This document shows, piece by piece, positions 31,291 to 43,794 of a DNA stretch of 64,000 bases. The notes under the pieces are model-generated. The model was not told the DNA's origin. It ran no database searches and worked only from the letters and a program-made list of their open reading frames with translations. The stretch comes from Hydractinia symbiolongicarpus. Taxonomy: Eukaryota > Cnidaria > Hydrozoa > Anthoathecata > Hydractiniidae. How positions within the stretch are numbered: the first letter of the stretch is position 1; every line of letters starts with the position of its first letter. The DNA is taken from NCBI RefSeq assembly GCF_029227915.1, contig NC_079883.1, positions 19,346,001-19,410,000 on the forward strand, in the 5' to 3' direction. The position numbers were made by a program, and so were the translations under genes.

Positions 31291-32760
31291 CAAAATTTTA
31301 ACACGCGTTATTCGTTTTTGTTAGTTTCGCGTAATCTAATTTTCTCGCACATTTTGAAAAGAATATCCCACGCACATCAAATACTCGCGCAGTCTATTCG
31401 CAAAAAAAAACTGTTTTTGCGCAACGAATTGTTCTGCAGAGCGTTCATTTTCCTACCTCGTCCCCAGGGTTCTTCTATATGATATTCAATTTTGATGTAT
31501 TTCGGAAGATGTTAGCGCCAAAGAAACAAGAAGCGCTAGGGACAAAGTATTGGATAGTTTAATTTTGCTTGCAACTTGCGAAATGTTTCGCAACCTTTTT
31601 TTTAATTTCTAGTAGAGATTTACCAAAGGAAACTTTCATTGTTTAATCTATATTTTAAAAAGGTCATAATTTGAAATCTCATCAATTATAAGATGCTTAA
31701 AATGTTATGATTACAATGAACAAACTATTTGGTTTACTTAACAAAAATTCAGTAAGTGGAGAGCTTATCAACATTTTTCATTGAAATAATAGCCATCAAA
31801 ATCTAAAATGTTGTGCTATTTTTAATTTTATTACCCAGATGTACATGTTTTAGAGATTTTATGTGGTTGCTACTTTGGATGGTCATAATTTGAAACATCA
31901 TTGATATACAATGGCTGTGGTTTAATTTAGTGATAGTAAACCATAGGTTTAAAGATAAAAATTAAACATGAACATTATTCATCATAACAATTTCGGTTGC
32001 AGAGGCATAAAAATGACAAAAAAATTATTGCACACAATCATTTTTTCATTCACTACATTTAAAAACACAGATATGTATAAAAATATACAAAGTCCCAAGA
32101 TTTTTTTCTTTCCAGTCCATAATAATATTGTGAAGATTATCTTATTAAATTTTCCAAACTGAAAATTATTTCTTGCAGTACTTTTTTTCCTCCCAAATTT
32201 TGTGAAAATTTTGGAAATTCTGTCCAGGCAATACTTTGGAAGGTCATATTTTGAAACCCCATCAAAATAAAATGATTCAATTTAGATTAAATGATGGAAA
32301 AGTGCTTGTTCTAAAAGAAAAAACAAGTATGGACCTTATCTCACCTTGATATTTGAGTTACTGGAGCATCAAAATACTAAAAAAAACATCTAAAAGCATT
32401 TTCAAGCATTTTCTGATCCATAATGGCGGAATTCTAAAAATTTTCTAATATCAGTTTTGGTTTCTTTAAAAAATATGGATGGAATACTATGATATTACAG
32501 ACTTTCAGAGATATTGGGTGTCCATACATGAAATTATGGCATGCTGAAAACAGAGGATTTTGTTAATATTAAGAAATGGCCAGAATGGGGAAAATTTCTA
32601 AAGGTCAAATCCTGGGAACCACTCGAGGTAGGAAGTTAAAAATTTCAGAATTTCCATATCTTATTGATATAAACTTGTGGTAAAAGTTTCAAGAAAATCT
32701 GTGAGGGTCGACATGGAAAGTCCCTTGATTTTCGTTCATTTGGCATGGAATGACCCTATA

Positions 32761-33195
32761 ATGGGTCTATTCAAAAATGCATACGTACTATAAATCGTCA
32801 ATCTTATACTCCATTTTATGCTTTGCTTTTGACTTACCCCTTTCCCGAACGTACAGATCACCTCTCCCCAAAAATCAACTTAATGAATATTAATTATAAC
32901 ACATTACTTGAATAAAGTTGAAATAACCACGCATTTTTTGCAGAAAAGATACATAAAAAAACTGCAATAATATTTTAAAGCGTAGATATGTAAACCCTTG
33001 AACGCAGATAGTCACTTAAAAAAAAAAAAATCTCCAAACATCATATAAAAGCTGCAAACGCAAATACGCACTTCTACTAAACACAAAGAATGAGAATGTC
33101 CAAGTGGTCTCGGTGAGTAAGTGCGTTACACCTTGTTGCAGTTTCTATTTTATTAAATTTTTTTGTGTACATTTTCTGAAGTTTAGCCGAACGTT
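32761..33195. other. FAM161 intron sequence, nothing recognised
   Basis: AT-rich, no gene or repeat identified. Confidence 0.45.
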
Positions 33196-33556
33196 AATAC
33201 ACCTTTACGATAATTCGGGAAAACTAACACTCCATCGCAGCCTATTTTGCGATCGGAGGAGGTAAACATCACACATAAGAGTTTATTAGGAGAAAACACG
33301 TTTTTTCGTGATAACTTTTCTTGCCGCGTTTTGTTTTTAATGAAAAGTACACATAAGTTGTATCTTATTATTATTAACGTTTCCTGAAAATTTGAAAGAA
33401 ATTGATACGACGGAAGTTAAAAAACTGGAGAAAACACGCTTTCGTCTTTAACAAACTCTCATAAAAACACGATTTTTACCTCCTTTTTTCCGATATTGTA
33501 AAACGATGGAGAGCCGTAGGAACGCATGTACAATTGAATTATCGTAAAGGTGTATT
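33196..33556. mobile_element. MITE with AATACACCTTTACGATAATTC inverted ends
   Basis: The ends match over about 22 bases in inverted orientation, and partial inverted similarity continues inside (CTCCATCGCAGCC..., GGAGGTAAA against ACCTCC, CGATGGAGAG). Length about 360 bp. The stretch to 34,199 holds nothing recognisable. Confidence 0.65.
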
Positions 33557-34199
33557 GCGTGTTTGGAAAAATGCGAGTGCTCCCTCTTTCCCAAATCCAA
33601 ACTTACACATTCTTTTTGCAGAGCTGAAATTCAGGTGACTACTTTAAAGGACTTTACAGAACTTCACTTAAAGAAAAACAATTAAAATACTGCAGCTACT
33701 TACATTACATAGACATATAGCTAGAAGCTACCTCCAGGGTGTAGGCTTTTTCTAGCAGTGTTCAAATGATGAGTCCAGCATGGAAATTGATCTATAGCTG
33801 GCTATCAACATTATCAACAAGTGTTTTTCACAGCTATGTAATGCAAGAATGTATAAAGTTCTCATCATTAAAAGATTCTTCATCGCATCAGTGTCAGTTA
33901 CACCAGTGATACTCACTCACACCTTTCTATGGTCGCCGCCATAACAGTTTGATGTCACAAACCTGGCTTTTAGGTACAGCTTCACAATTAACTTTTCTTA
34001 GGTTCTATTCGTTTATTTTGAAGTTTGTTCTACTTCGAAGCTGTACTACTTAAGTAGTTTGTTTACACGAAATCAAGTAGCACAGCACGAAACGCAAGAT
34101 TTCGCTCAGCAAAAAATCTTTTTTATTCACGCCTGAGAGCCGCCCCTTATGGGGAAGCAATTAACACACGCTTGGGTAAATAAAGTTCTTGGAACATTT

Positions 34200-34740
34200 T
34201 CATTTCGTCGTCGTTACCTTATATGAGACTCGTACGAGTGCCATATTAAAAATAGTGTGAAATCCTCCCTCAATGCTAAGAAGATTGAAATTGCTATTGT
34301 TCCTGTTGGCTGTACAGTATATATACAGGCAACAGACGTGAGCTGGAACAAGCCGATCAAGGTTTATGCAGCGGAAAAGTACGAGCAGTGGTTGGCTGAC
34401 GAAGGAATCCACCTGCTTACTCCTGCAGGGAATCCGAAGCCGCCTCCCCGTTGCACGATTGTAAACTGGATCCTCGAGGCATGGTAAAAAATCAGTCCAA
34501 AAACAATAAAAAAATCTTTCATGCGCGTTATTACTGTAGGGTGAGAAGATGAATTAATCCATTGGTTTAAAGAAAATCAACCTTGCAAGGCAGAAAGGGA
34601 AATTTTAAAAAGTCACCAATCAATTTTGACTGAAACAGACATCAATCCGTTTAAAATTGATGAAAGTGATGTTGTAAATGCTGCTCCTGAATGAGTAGCG
34701 GAGACAACGACGATGAAAATGAAGATGAAAATGTTAAAAT
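34200..34740 (+). pseudogene. pogo/Tigger-like DDE transposase fragment
   Basis: The open part (34,257-34,487) reads VPVGCTVYIQATDVSWNKPIK followed by WLADEGIHLLTPAGNPKPPPR and IVNWILEAW. This is the C-terminal part of the DDE_1 catalytic domain of pogo/Tigger/jerky transposases, where the D/N of the DVSWNKP motif ends the catalytic triad. Beyond a stop at 34,485, homologous-looking EDELIHWFKENQP continues after a frameshift. It lies in the FAM161 intron, antisense to the host gene. Both ends are lost. Confidence 0.7.
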
Positions 34741-35289
34741 TTCATAAAAAATACATTATTATTATTGATATTGTATTTTATCTTTTTTGTTTGTATTTCT
34801 ATTTTTTATTCATAGAAAATGAGAATGAAGTTTAAAAAATACGCTTTTTAAAAAAAAATTAATAAAAACCACAGAGCTTTCTGAATTTGACACAAAGCTA
34901 TTTCAAGTTTGCCAAAAGTGAAACTATAAACAGTTTTACGTTCAACTTGCTAGCACAGCAGTACAAAGCAACTCTTGTATCTTACTCTAAGATCAATAGA
35001 TGTACCTGAAAGTGTAGTCATTGAGTTGATGCTATGATTTTTGTCAAGCCAAAGCCTGCTTTTCTGCCAAACTGCTTTTCTTCTGCAATCAAAAGCATCA
35101 CAGAGAAAAAAAGTTATTCAGTAATGTTTCTTCTTAGCAACATTGCTCAATCTTCATTCTGCAATCATATATTCTAAACTTCCATTTACTTCTGCAAGTT
35201 AGTACAAAACGATTCCTCAGCCTTTTTTCAGTAGACATGTTGAATTGGAAGGAAACTTCGGAATTGCAGCTTGCCAAAGTTAGTCGAAC
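34741..35289. other. FAM161 intron sequence, nothing recognised
   Basis: AT-rich, no gene or repeat identified. Confidence 0.45.
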
Positions 35290-35880
35290 CTATCAACGGA
35301 TCGGCTACCGTAAAGCAATAACAATCGAAAGAGTAAATTATTTCCACACACCCATCCCCTAATATCAATATTTCTGTTACCGTAAATTTCGACGACTTCG
35401 GCGAGATTTGACTTGACGCACAAATACTTTTGTTTTAAGAGAGTTCAAAAATCTACAAGTTGGCAAGATTCTCCTTGACATCACAATTTTTTTGTTTTAA
35501 GAGGGTCCAATAGTCCACACTTCGACTGATTTTAGGGTAGAAAACAAAGGAATCGAGAGTAACAAAATCAGCGAAATACGGCAATATGCATTATGACTAC
35601 TGCGAAAACCATAGTATTTCAGCAAAACACATTGAAGGTGAGTCAAGCCTCAGCGGACACTCTTGAGTGGATATAAAATTATTAACTCGGATCCTGGGCG
35701 CAAAGACACCTTATCAAACGCTTATAATAAAATTATGCGTTGCCTTTAGACCAATTACTAATTTTAGATACACAGGATTGACGCAACAGCAAATTCTACT
35801 TAGGCAAGTGCTGAAGTGGCCGCCGTTAAAATCAGCCCCTGTCATATCAACATTTAAAAATATTGGGACTTTACCTTTTC
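35290..35880 (+). repeat. Dispersed repeat R2, copy 2
   Basis: Matches 18,500-19,060 in the same orientation (see that entry). A 133-residue open frame spans 35,667-36,068 and continues past the shared part, but its protein is not recognised. Confidence 0.6.
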
Positions 35881-38169
35881 AACATCTATTAAGAAAAGAT
35901 ATAATTTATGTAAGATGGTCTCAAAGATGCCCATTTCAGCGTTTCAATAAGGAAGAGGTCTCGAAAGTCTCTGCCATTTGTGTGGCAAGGAAATCTGTAC
36001 GAGTTCCTGAGTATGTGTTTGGGTCTAAGTCCAGCACCGTTGAATTTTACAAATTAAGAAAATTATAAGTAGGATAAACATAAGGGTCACTGTTTATTTG
36101 GATGAAATGGTATTGATGTCGCAGAAAGTAGAATTTCTGAACATGGCACGAGACACTTTCATCTTCCTGTAGCAACACCTAACCTTCGTTATGAACCAGA
36201 CGAAGTCCCAGATGCAACCGGGGGAACGTAGAGTTTCTCAAATTGTTGTTACATCAAAACAAGGTGGACAACTTGGTTTAAAAATGTCAAACGTTTTTAA
36301 ATCATCCAAACATAACACTTTCAGAATTGACAAATCTAATAGGGAAATTGTCATTTGCCGCTCAAGCAGTACCTGTAAGACTACAACATCGTTACAGCAG
36401 ATACGTAAAATCAAGTTAGGCAAAACACACAATTCTGTAATAACTCTGAACAGGGAATCATTACAGGAAATAATCTGGTGCTAGGACAATCTTGCCTTAA
36501 TTAATGGGACGCATTTGAATGAGCAAACGCCAGATATTTACCTTCGCAAACAATAGACAGGTGAAGTCAACTCATTTTTAGATAAACAATATGGTTGCTT
36601 TGACATATTTGCTAAAAATGGTGGGCATATACAATCAGGAAATAGTAAGGTTGGTCAAAGAAATTGGGCAGTTTCTTCCGCTACTGTACATTGACAGATC
36701 ACAATCACTGCAGAATACATCCCCTAGTTATCTCAATGTAATAGCGGACTTGAGTCAAGGCACCATTCAGACTCAAGCGTGTCGGCAAACCGATCTGACA
36801 GGTCGGTAAGGTCGGCACAAGCAAGCCTATTCATAGCCAGCCTGACCATTCTAGCTAATTCACCGACTCCTGACTTAGTTAAAAGAACTATGTAGACATG
36901 AATCTCTATTGCCTGGCCCCTTCGTCGTTGGTAACCAGGTCTTACACAAGAAATCCAGCCATGCGGTTCTTAACTAATGCGGAGGTGATTGCCGACGGAG
37001 CACGGATGGAGCAAGTCTGCAAAACTGCACTTACAGGCGGAACAGACAGTTTCTTCATTTGACAAAATAATTGGAGACCATAGCATGTCTTAATAAGACA
37101 AAACCTGTTTAGTCTAACCCCACCCAATTTAGGGTTCCATCATTAATTGCCAAAATTTCCAAAGGGCTATATTTTAAATGATCCAACCCTGCAGTTAGTA
37201 TGTCGGATGGGAATTAATTTTTGCGAATCTTCCAATAATTCTTGTGGGAACTAATTTTTGCGAAATTGACAGAAATACACGCAAATTAGTTCCTGCAAAA
37301 TTACTTTCCTTAAAGAAATCCTGAGGTTACAAGTTGGACTCCCTCAAAAGATTGGTATAAAAATTCTAAATATTATATTCACTTTATGTGACTTCAGATA
37401 TATTTATTTTTCTTTTCGCTCAACCGCAATTTTAGGTTCAAAATTTTCATACTAGTTTCAGTCTTTTTTACGTGATCCTATTACGTATTTTGTAAGCAAT
37501 GCTTTAATTATTTCTACTGTTATAGCCAGTACAGAAGCCTTCTTGCAGCAAGGTAAAACAAAATTTTTTTACAATCTTTTTTCCTGATCATAGTTAAAGC
37601 CTTTGAAAGCTCTTATCATGGAAGTGCAGAGCAGTTATGAACCGAAAGGTCTGGGGAGAAGGTTAGCATAGTCTAAATTTGAAATTGCGAAAGAACCACA
37701 GCGTTGATGTTTGCGCTACATATTGGAAGAATATCATAAGAAAAGCAACTTTAATTAGACAGTAATTTCTGTCTCGTGGAATGCATTGATGCAATCCTTT
37801 TCTTTTTTAATTCATATAATCATCCGAACAATTGTTAGATTTTTCTTTTTATGTATAACTGGGAACAAGGTTGGTAATACTCATTTGTGCATCATACCCA
37901 CCCAAGTCGACATGTTATAGATCGATAAATTTTATAACCTGTTTCTTAAAATAAAATCTTTCTAACATGAAATAAAAAAAATCACGCACACACCTGCTGA
38001 ATACAAATAACGAAAGAAAAACGATATCTGGGGTTGCATGAACTTTTAACAAATAGTGAATATGTCATTGGGAATTTCTCATGAAAATCTTTCAGGTAAG
38101 TCTAACTTGTAAAAGTACCTTGGGATTCATTTGGTATTAAATAAAACAAACTAAAAATAAAACACCTAC
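35881..38169. other. FAM161 intron sequence with unassigned open stretches
   Basis: Plus-strand open stretches near 36,191-36,484 and 36,591-36,809 have protein-like composition but match nothing I know; they may belong to a decayed transposon continuing from repeat R2. Near 37,205-37,310 GGGAACTAATTTTTGCGAA and an inverted partner form a small palindromic repeat. Confidence 0.35.
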
Positions 38170-38722
38170 TATTATATCCAACAGTGTAATCGTTTAGTGT
38201 GGGGTTATTTCCTCTTTGAGTTTGAAAATCATATTCATCTTTGAAGCGATTGGAGCTATTTCCCACCTTTAAGTAGGACTGATTGTATAGTCGTTCTAAT
38301 GTTTTTAAAGTCTTTTTATTTTCTGCTTTAAGCGACTGAAGATGTTGGAGAAACTGATCGTCGTCATTGATTAAATCTTTCAGTGTCTCTGAATTTCGAG
38401 AGTCAAAGAGTAGAAAGTTCTCACCAGACTTGTTTTTTACACTTGTGGTAGAAAAAAGTCTGTTTCTCTTTTCTTTGACATGTTGAAATGTAACTGAACG
38501 ACAGGCTTCATAGGTCTGAATTACTCTCTCTGATTTGATTTTATTATAATTTCTACAAGTTTGGCTCGATTTCTCGTCAATATTTTTATCTGGTAGACTT
38601 GCAGCATGGTCATTAAAACCTAATGAATTTCTTTCCACTACTGTTGTTGGTAATTTTGTTTTAGGGTGCCTTGGTGCAATTAGGCAGGAGTTTATAAAAC
38701 TTGCAGAGAAATGTGCTGACAT
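38170..38722 (-). CDS. FAM161A: Probable first coding exon of the FAM161-family gene
   Basis: An open frame starts at ATG 38,722. The segment DDQFLQHLQSLKAENKKTLK followed by TLERLYNQSYL fits the N-terminal FAM161 helix (F-x-x-L-x-x-L-K-x-x-x-x-x-T-x-x-x-L-E-x-L-Y). A GT donor after 38,170 (AATA|GTAGGT) leaves one base, the phase needed by the acceptor at 24,153; a GT at 38,163 (AG|GTGTTT) is the more usual sequence but has the wrong phase. If correct, the gene has a 14-kb intron. The rest of the exon is Ser/Asn-rich and unfamiliar, so this could also be an unrelated gene on the same strand. Confidence 0.55.
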
Positions 38723-40159
38723 TATGTATGGTCATCTAAAAAATAGTTGTATATACATATGCAAAAACATTAAATATATATAATATACTTTACAATGCTA
38801 ACCCAAAATATCTGGATAAACATTCAAAAAATGCAAAGAGAAAAAGTGACAATGTTGATAGTGACACCAGTTTGGCAAAGCCAAACATGGTATGCAAGTC
38901 TACTGAAATTGTATCATTAGCAAACTGTATTCTGCTACCAAAGATCACAAATCTACTGAAAGATCCATGAAGGTTAGCAGCATTGGTGGTTTTAGGATAG
39001 AACTGGAGGAGAGTGGCCTATCAGAGGCACCTTTACACCTTGTCACAAATAGGAGGTGAGAAAAGTACGATTTCTCGTGAGTGAGTGAGAACCAGCTTGA
39101 TCCCATTTGATGAATATAAATGTTATGAATTACCTAGCAATGTTTTTTTAAACAAATGGACAATATATATAACACAATAAATGATCATGTTCTGCCCAAT
39201 CTTAGGACACTGCCCATAATAAATGGCCGGTTTTAAGACTGGCCAGCCAATTTAAGACTGGGCAGGTCGTCAAAAGATTAGATAGATTAGATAGATAGGT
39301 TAATAAAACGATAATGAAGTATTTAAGGTAAAATTTATATTTCTATCATATAAATAAATAAAAGTTTTAATAATATGACATACAACACTTTTTTGTAAGC
39401 AGAGCAGCAGTTTGGCTCAGTGCAGCTTAGGTTTTTCTGTTTTAAGGGCTCAATTGTAGCTTATCGGTTGCGCATTGATCATCCACTGAGGGAAGTCCAT
39501 CTTTTAGAACAAGGAAAGTTTCTAAACTAAAACTAATATTCTTGTTTTCCCTGTTGTTGCTTATAAAATAGCATACATAACACAAAATATACAGTGTAGC
39601 TAATACTACAAAATTAAAATTGTTGAACATGTACAATAACAGTTAGTATCTTTGAAGGTTGTCTTGAACAACAGTGTCATTTTATTTTTGTCACCATTAA
39701 CACTTTGGTCTGAGCCTGCTTAAAGATAATGTCTGTCATATTGTGCACGTTGGATAATGCGCTTTCTTTGAAGATATATTCCAAACAACCCTTTAATAAA
39801 ATTTTAACCAATAAACCAATATATAAAGTAGCTACTGTTTTATTTATAAAAATAAACTTTACAGGTCTGGAACTTTAGAACATGTGTAATGTACACTTAA
39901 AGGGAAAGGGACAGTGAAGTTAAAACTAAGCATTCAAAGTATTCAGGCCCTACTTGATTTAAAACTGGCTAAAAATAAGCAAGCATAATCTGCGAAAAAA
40001 ACCAAAAATCGCAAATGTTTCTACACAAGAAAGTACAACAAAAATCTAAGATACTCACTTTTAATCATCAAATTATTGTCTATTTATATCTCGGGTAAAA
40101 ACAGCCTTTTGCTTTGCTATTTACTTGTTGTTTTATTGCACACAATGTTTTTTTACTTC
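38723..40159. other. Intergenic or promoter region upstream of FAM161
   Basis: AT-rich, with a GATTAGATAGATTAGATAGATAG microsatellite-like stretch near 39,273-39,298. No gene recognised. Confidence 0.4.
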
Positions 40160-40163
40160 TTAA

Positions 40164-42849
40164 AGGGACTGTCCGGTGAAAAATTATTTTAAAATATTAT
40201 TTGTAATTTAAAATTATGACATAGAAAATACCTTTCTTTTTTGATATTATTCACTTAATCACATATATAAACAAACCTTTTTATCGTAGATGTTGTTAAA
40301 GCATGGCTTCGTCTTGTTGCTGCAAATGCGCGCAAAACGGCCTGGGTTAAAAATTTAATATGCGTAATTATGCATGTGACGTAGAACAGTGGTGAAAAAC
40401 AGACTATGTAGCGAAAGTGTGTAGCGTTTTCAGTACAAATATGAACCCCCCTAGAAGTTAACTGTTTAAAAACTTATTTAAAAAAACTTTTTTTTCTTGG
40501 ATAGCGGAGATAGAAGACGAATAGTTATTATATACACTACTTGTACATATTTACAAAAGTCATACACATTTTTTTCGTATAAGAATCTGTTTTTTAAGAA
40601 ACGTAGTAATAGATTTTTTTGTGCAAATTTAAGAAACGTTAGAAGAAGTATTCATCGGATTGCTTAAAAATTAAAAACGTGTATTAGAAATTTTATATTT
40701 ACAATTTTATACGTTTATATTTGGTCGATTTTTCAATAATTTCTTCGCGAGGTGGCCTGTCATCGGGAGTAATCTTTAACGACAGTTGGCGTTTCATCCG
40801 ATTTCTTTCTGAAACTTTTTTTTTACATTCGGCGCGTTTCATTATTTTTTGCAGGATATAGTGTAAGTAGCCATAATCCTTATCAACTTTCACAATTTTG
40901 GATACAAATCTTTTGTTCGGTTTGGAATACGCGACTTTGAAAAGTGGTTTCCGAATTCCTTCTTCGTTAACTGAGTGTTTCTAAAGATTATCAGAGCACA
41001 CAAAATATTGCATATTTAATATCAAAAACATAAAATTTGCAATGTTTTATATACCTGTTCTCTGTTGATGTTGTGGTTGTGATCTAAAATAGCGAGTTGG
41101 GTACCAGCGAGCATCTTTTCCATTTTAAAAAAGGTTGACTTTGGCAAGTACCTAATTTTCAGTGAATGAAAAACTTCCAAGAGGGTAGTGTTGATTTGCT
41201 CCGTAAGCTTTTCAAGATCTTTTACAAGGCAAGGCTGTGTCACAATTTTAACCAATTTGTTGTGAGCTTCAGAACCCATCACAAGCCACTTTTTTCTTTC
41301 TGTCTCTTCCTCATTTAATCTTGGATGGTCGCAAGCTTTGTATGTCTTGTTGTGGGTAAAGGTATGTCTGTTGACAGAGTGGTGAATTATCGACGTAAAT
41401 CTTTCAACTAACTCTAATTAAATGAGGAATCAGTACAATTTGAATCTGAAAACATATACATTCTTAAAAATTACAAAATAATTTGCCACTTCGGTTAAGC
41501 ATGAAAATGAAATAAAGTCGAAAGCCATACCGTTATCTGTGTCCGTTTCATTTTCAGTTTGACAAGAAGCATGTACAACAGCTACTTGGGTTTGCGTTTG
41601 CGCATCTGCTACAGAACACAACGTTTGTGTACATGTACTTCGTACTGACGTATCTTTATATTGGGTTGCACTCGTTTGTGTTTTTGGTATGGCCTGTATT
41701 CCAATTGATAATTTGGATTCAACTTCAAATTCAACTTCATTATCGATTAAACATAATTGCTCAGAATCTTCAACCAAGGCTGACTTCACCAACTAATAAC
41801 GATCGAACGAAGTAATAAAAAGGAATGGGAACGAAGATGATATACTCGAGAAATGTTAAGAACATTCAAGGCTTTGTCAATACCAATAGCAAAATACGAG
41901 GAAATTAATTTTCAAGATTAACATTCTGATAAAAAAAAACGGATTTGCTTACGTCTTTAGATTGACTTCGTTTGGCTCGCGATGTGGAGGATGTACGTTC
42001 CTTAGGGGCAGTCTTATGACAACAAATTGTCGGCACAGAATTTTGAATCAACCGGCGTTTGCAAGGACGATCTTTATAAAATAATTCATTCTGAAGTTTC
42101 CAGCTTGGGTCAAAGCAGGTTTCTTCAAAATGGTCAGAGCATAGAAATACTTTAGCTGGCAGCTTTGTTCTGTTAATTGCGGCAATCCAGGCTTTGCTAA
42201 CTTCAGGATTCTTAGGCATTAGAAAGAAGCTTTTATCTTTGTTTGACTTAATGTTGTTTTTACAACCGTACGCCGAACAGTAGGCCATACTAACAGCAAG
42301 TTTTTCGACCTTTCTCCGTTCAGAGTTGTTTCACAAAAAGAAACAAAAATGTTATTTAGTTTGCTTTCTAGGGGAAATTGCGTAATGAAGCGGCCTCTTT
42401 TACATTTTGATCTTTAAATTTTATCTTCAGCGAAGCGCCTTTAGCGAATAATAACAGAACCTGTGAAATCTGATAAATTATTTATAACACATTTCCGAAT
42501 ATATGCTACACGGCGGTATTAACTGACTTAAAAAATAATAAACGAAAATAAAATAAGTCAATAAGATTTTTTGTTCCGGTCTATCCTTTAACGGGCTAGC
42601 GCGTTTTGTTTTGATTTTCTCACCATTGTGCTACGTCAGGGGAAACATGTGTGTTTAGCCTCTCATTCATGCTGAATTATTCAAACAAAATGGCGATCCA
42701 AAGGTGATGCTTCACGAGGGAATTGAAAAAAAGAAAACAACTTACATAAGCGTATTAATATATTATGTTTTAAAAGATGCAGATATTCTTTAGTAATAAG
42801 TACATATTAGTTGATATAATAAAACTTATTTTTTTACCGGACAGTCCCT
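40164..42849 (-). mobile_element. TTAA-flanked DNA transposon encoding a THAP protein (Kolobok-like)
   Basis: The left end reads AGGGACTGTCCGGTGAAAAA and the right end is its reverse complement with small differences (AGGGACTGTCCGGTAAAAAA). Both are directly flanked by TTAA (40,160-40,163 and 42,850-42,853). TTAA targets plus a THAP-domain protein are features of the Kolobok superfamily; piggyBac also uses TTAA but lacks THAP (known). The element is 2,686 bp and carries one four-exon gene. Confidence 0.8.
40699..42288 (-). CDS. THAP-domain transposon protein, four exons
   Basis: Exons by frame and splice sites: 42,288-41,953 (donor GAC|GTAAGC), 41,792-41,531 (AACG|GTATGG), 41,413-41,055 (CAG|GTATAT) and 40,980-40,699; an additional small exon between the second and third is possible. 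Exon 1 encodes the zinc-coordinating THAP fold: MAYCSAYGCKNN, a Trp at KAWIAAI, CSDHFEETCFD and the closing SVPT box. Exon 2 is Thr/Gln-rich (CTQTLCSVADAQTQTQ). Exon 3 has KKWLVMGSEAHNKLVK and LKIRYLPKSTFFKMEKMLAG with QLAILDHNHN. Exon 4 is basic, ending YKRIKL. THAP domains bind the transposon ends. No DDE triad is evident, so this may be a DNA-binding accessory or a shortened transposase. Confidence 0.75.
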
Positions 42850-42853
42850 TTAA

Positions 42854-43494
42854 TTTTGCACATTTTTTTCTGTTCAAAAGTAAATGTCAAATGCAACATT
42901 TGTTGAAATAGAACGATGTTCTTCACAAGTTCATTCTATGCAGTCTTTTAAACGCTGTTTTCATTGTAAAATGTATCCTTTTTTAGACAGTTGTAATTCG
43001 AATCTTTGGCTACCTCTGTATGAGAAGCTCTGAAATATCAAAAGCATTTATTTGGACGCCAATTTTTGCGAATGGGCATAGAAATAACGTTATTTGCATC
43101 GTCATGAGTTATTTTCAAAACAAAAAGAAATTACAGACAGTTAACAAGTGCAGTAATAACACAACTTCCCCAAGGGCTTAATAGGTTTTATTGAATTAGG
43201 AAAGTTGGTTAAACTTTCTCATAAGAGCCAAGAGATCCAAACTTGTCAATGTTCTTATTGTTTTTTTAATTTCCAGCAAATCTTACCCATGTTTTTTTTT
43301 TCTATAAAATGTTTCTCATAAAAATCAAGTGTATACCAATTACTCAATGCGTAGAAAATATCACACTTGGTAATTTTCACAAAATCTGAGGCTGGCGGTT
43401 GTATTTTTCGAACTGTTATATTTTCAAACTCTTGAAAAATGAGGCATAAAAAGTGTTTTCGACAGACTTCTAGCGGTTTTTAAAAAGACAAGAA
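42854..43494. other. Intergenic, nothing recognised
   Basis: AT-rich, no gene or repeat identified. Confidence 0.45.
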
Positions 43495-43786
43495 AAGACG
43501 TCTTTGAGTCATTCTATTCCGAGTTTGTGGCAGTTTTGTGATAAAACCTTCTATTCTACTGGTCTTACAGAGGTCAAATTAAGACGTCTTTAAGACGTTT
43601 ATTTCAAAAAGATTTTACTGGTCTTACGGAGACGAAATAAACACGTCTTTAAAACGTTTATTTTGAACGAGATTTTACTTGTCTCACAGAGACCAAAAAA
43701 AGACGTTTTTGAAACGTCTTTTTTTAGTCGAAAGATGTCTGGACGAGTTAGAGGCGAGAAAATTCGTCTTTAAGACGTCTTTGTGT
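43495..43786. repeat. Tandem repeats rich in AAGACGTCTT palindromes
   Basis: About four units of 60-75 bases, each with GACGTCTTTAAGACGT-type palindromes followed by TTTACTGGTCTTACGGAGA. The units are diverged. Confidence 0.6.
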
Positions 43787-43794
43787 TCACTGGG

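Larger units (their letters stand above)
26761..32760. mobile_element. 6,000-bp element with long inverted-repeat arms
   Basis: It starts TATAGGGTCATTCCATGCCA and ends with the reverse complement. The arms are 26,761-28,272 and 31,612-32,760 and match along nearly their whole length. The left arm holds one extra unit (about 365 bases) of an internal tandem repeat (unit landmark: ATTTAAT..TCATTTTATTT..TGGGGTTT..AAATATGACCTTCC at 27,225-27,270 and 27,590-27,640). Flanking TATA could be the target duplication or the tip of the inverted repeat. The centre holds a MITE and repeat R copy 1; no transposase gene is visible. Confidence 0.75.

Noticed and set aside
36942-37127. Various 60-100 residue open frames between 35.9 and 38.1 kb and 47.3 and 50.4 kb.
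   Set aside because: Short, with no motifs, splice context or repeated occurrence to support them.
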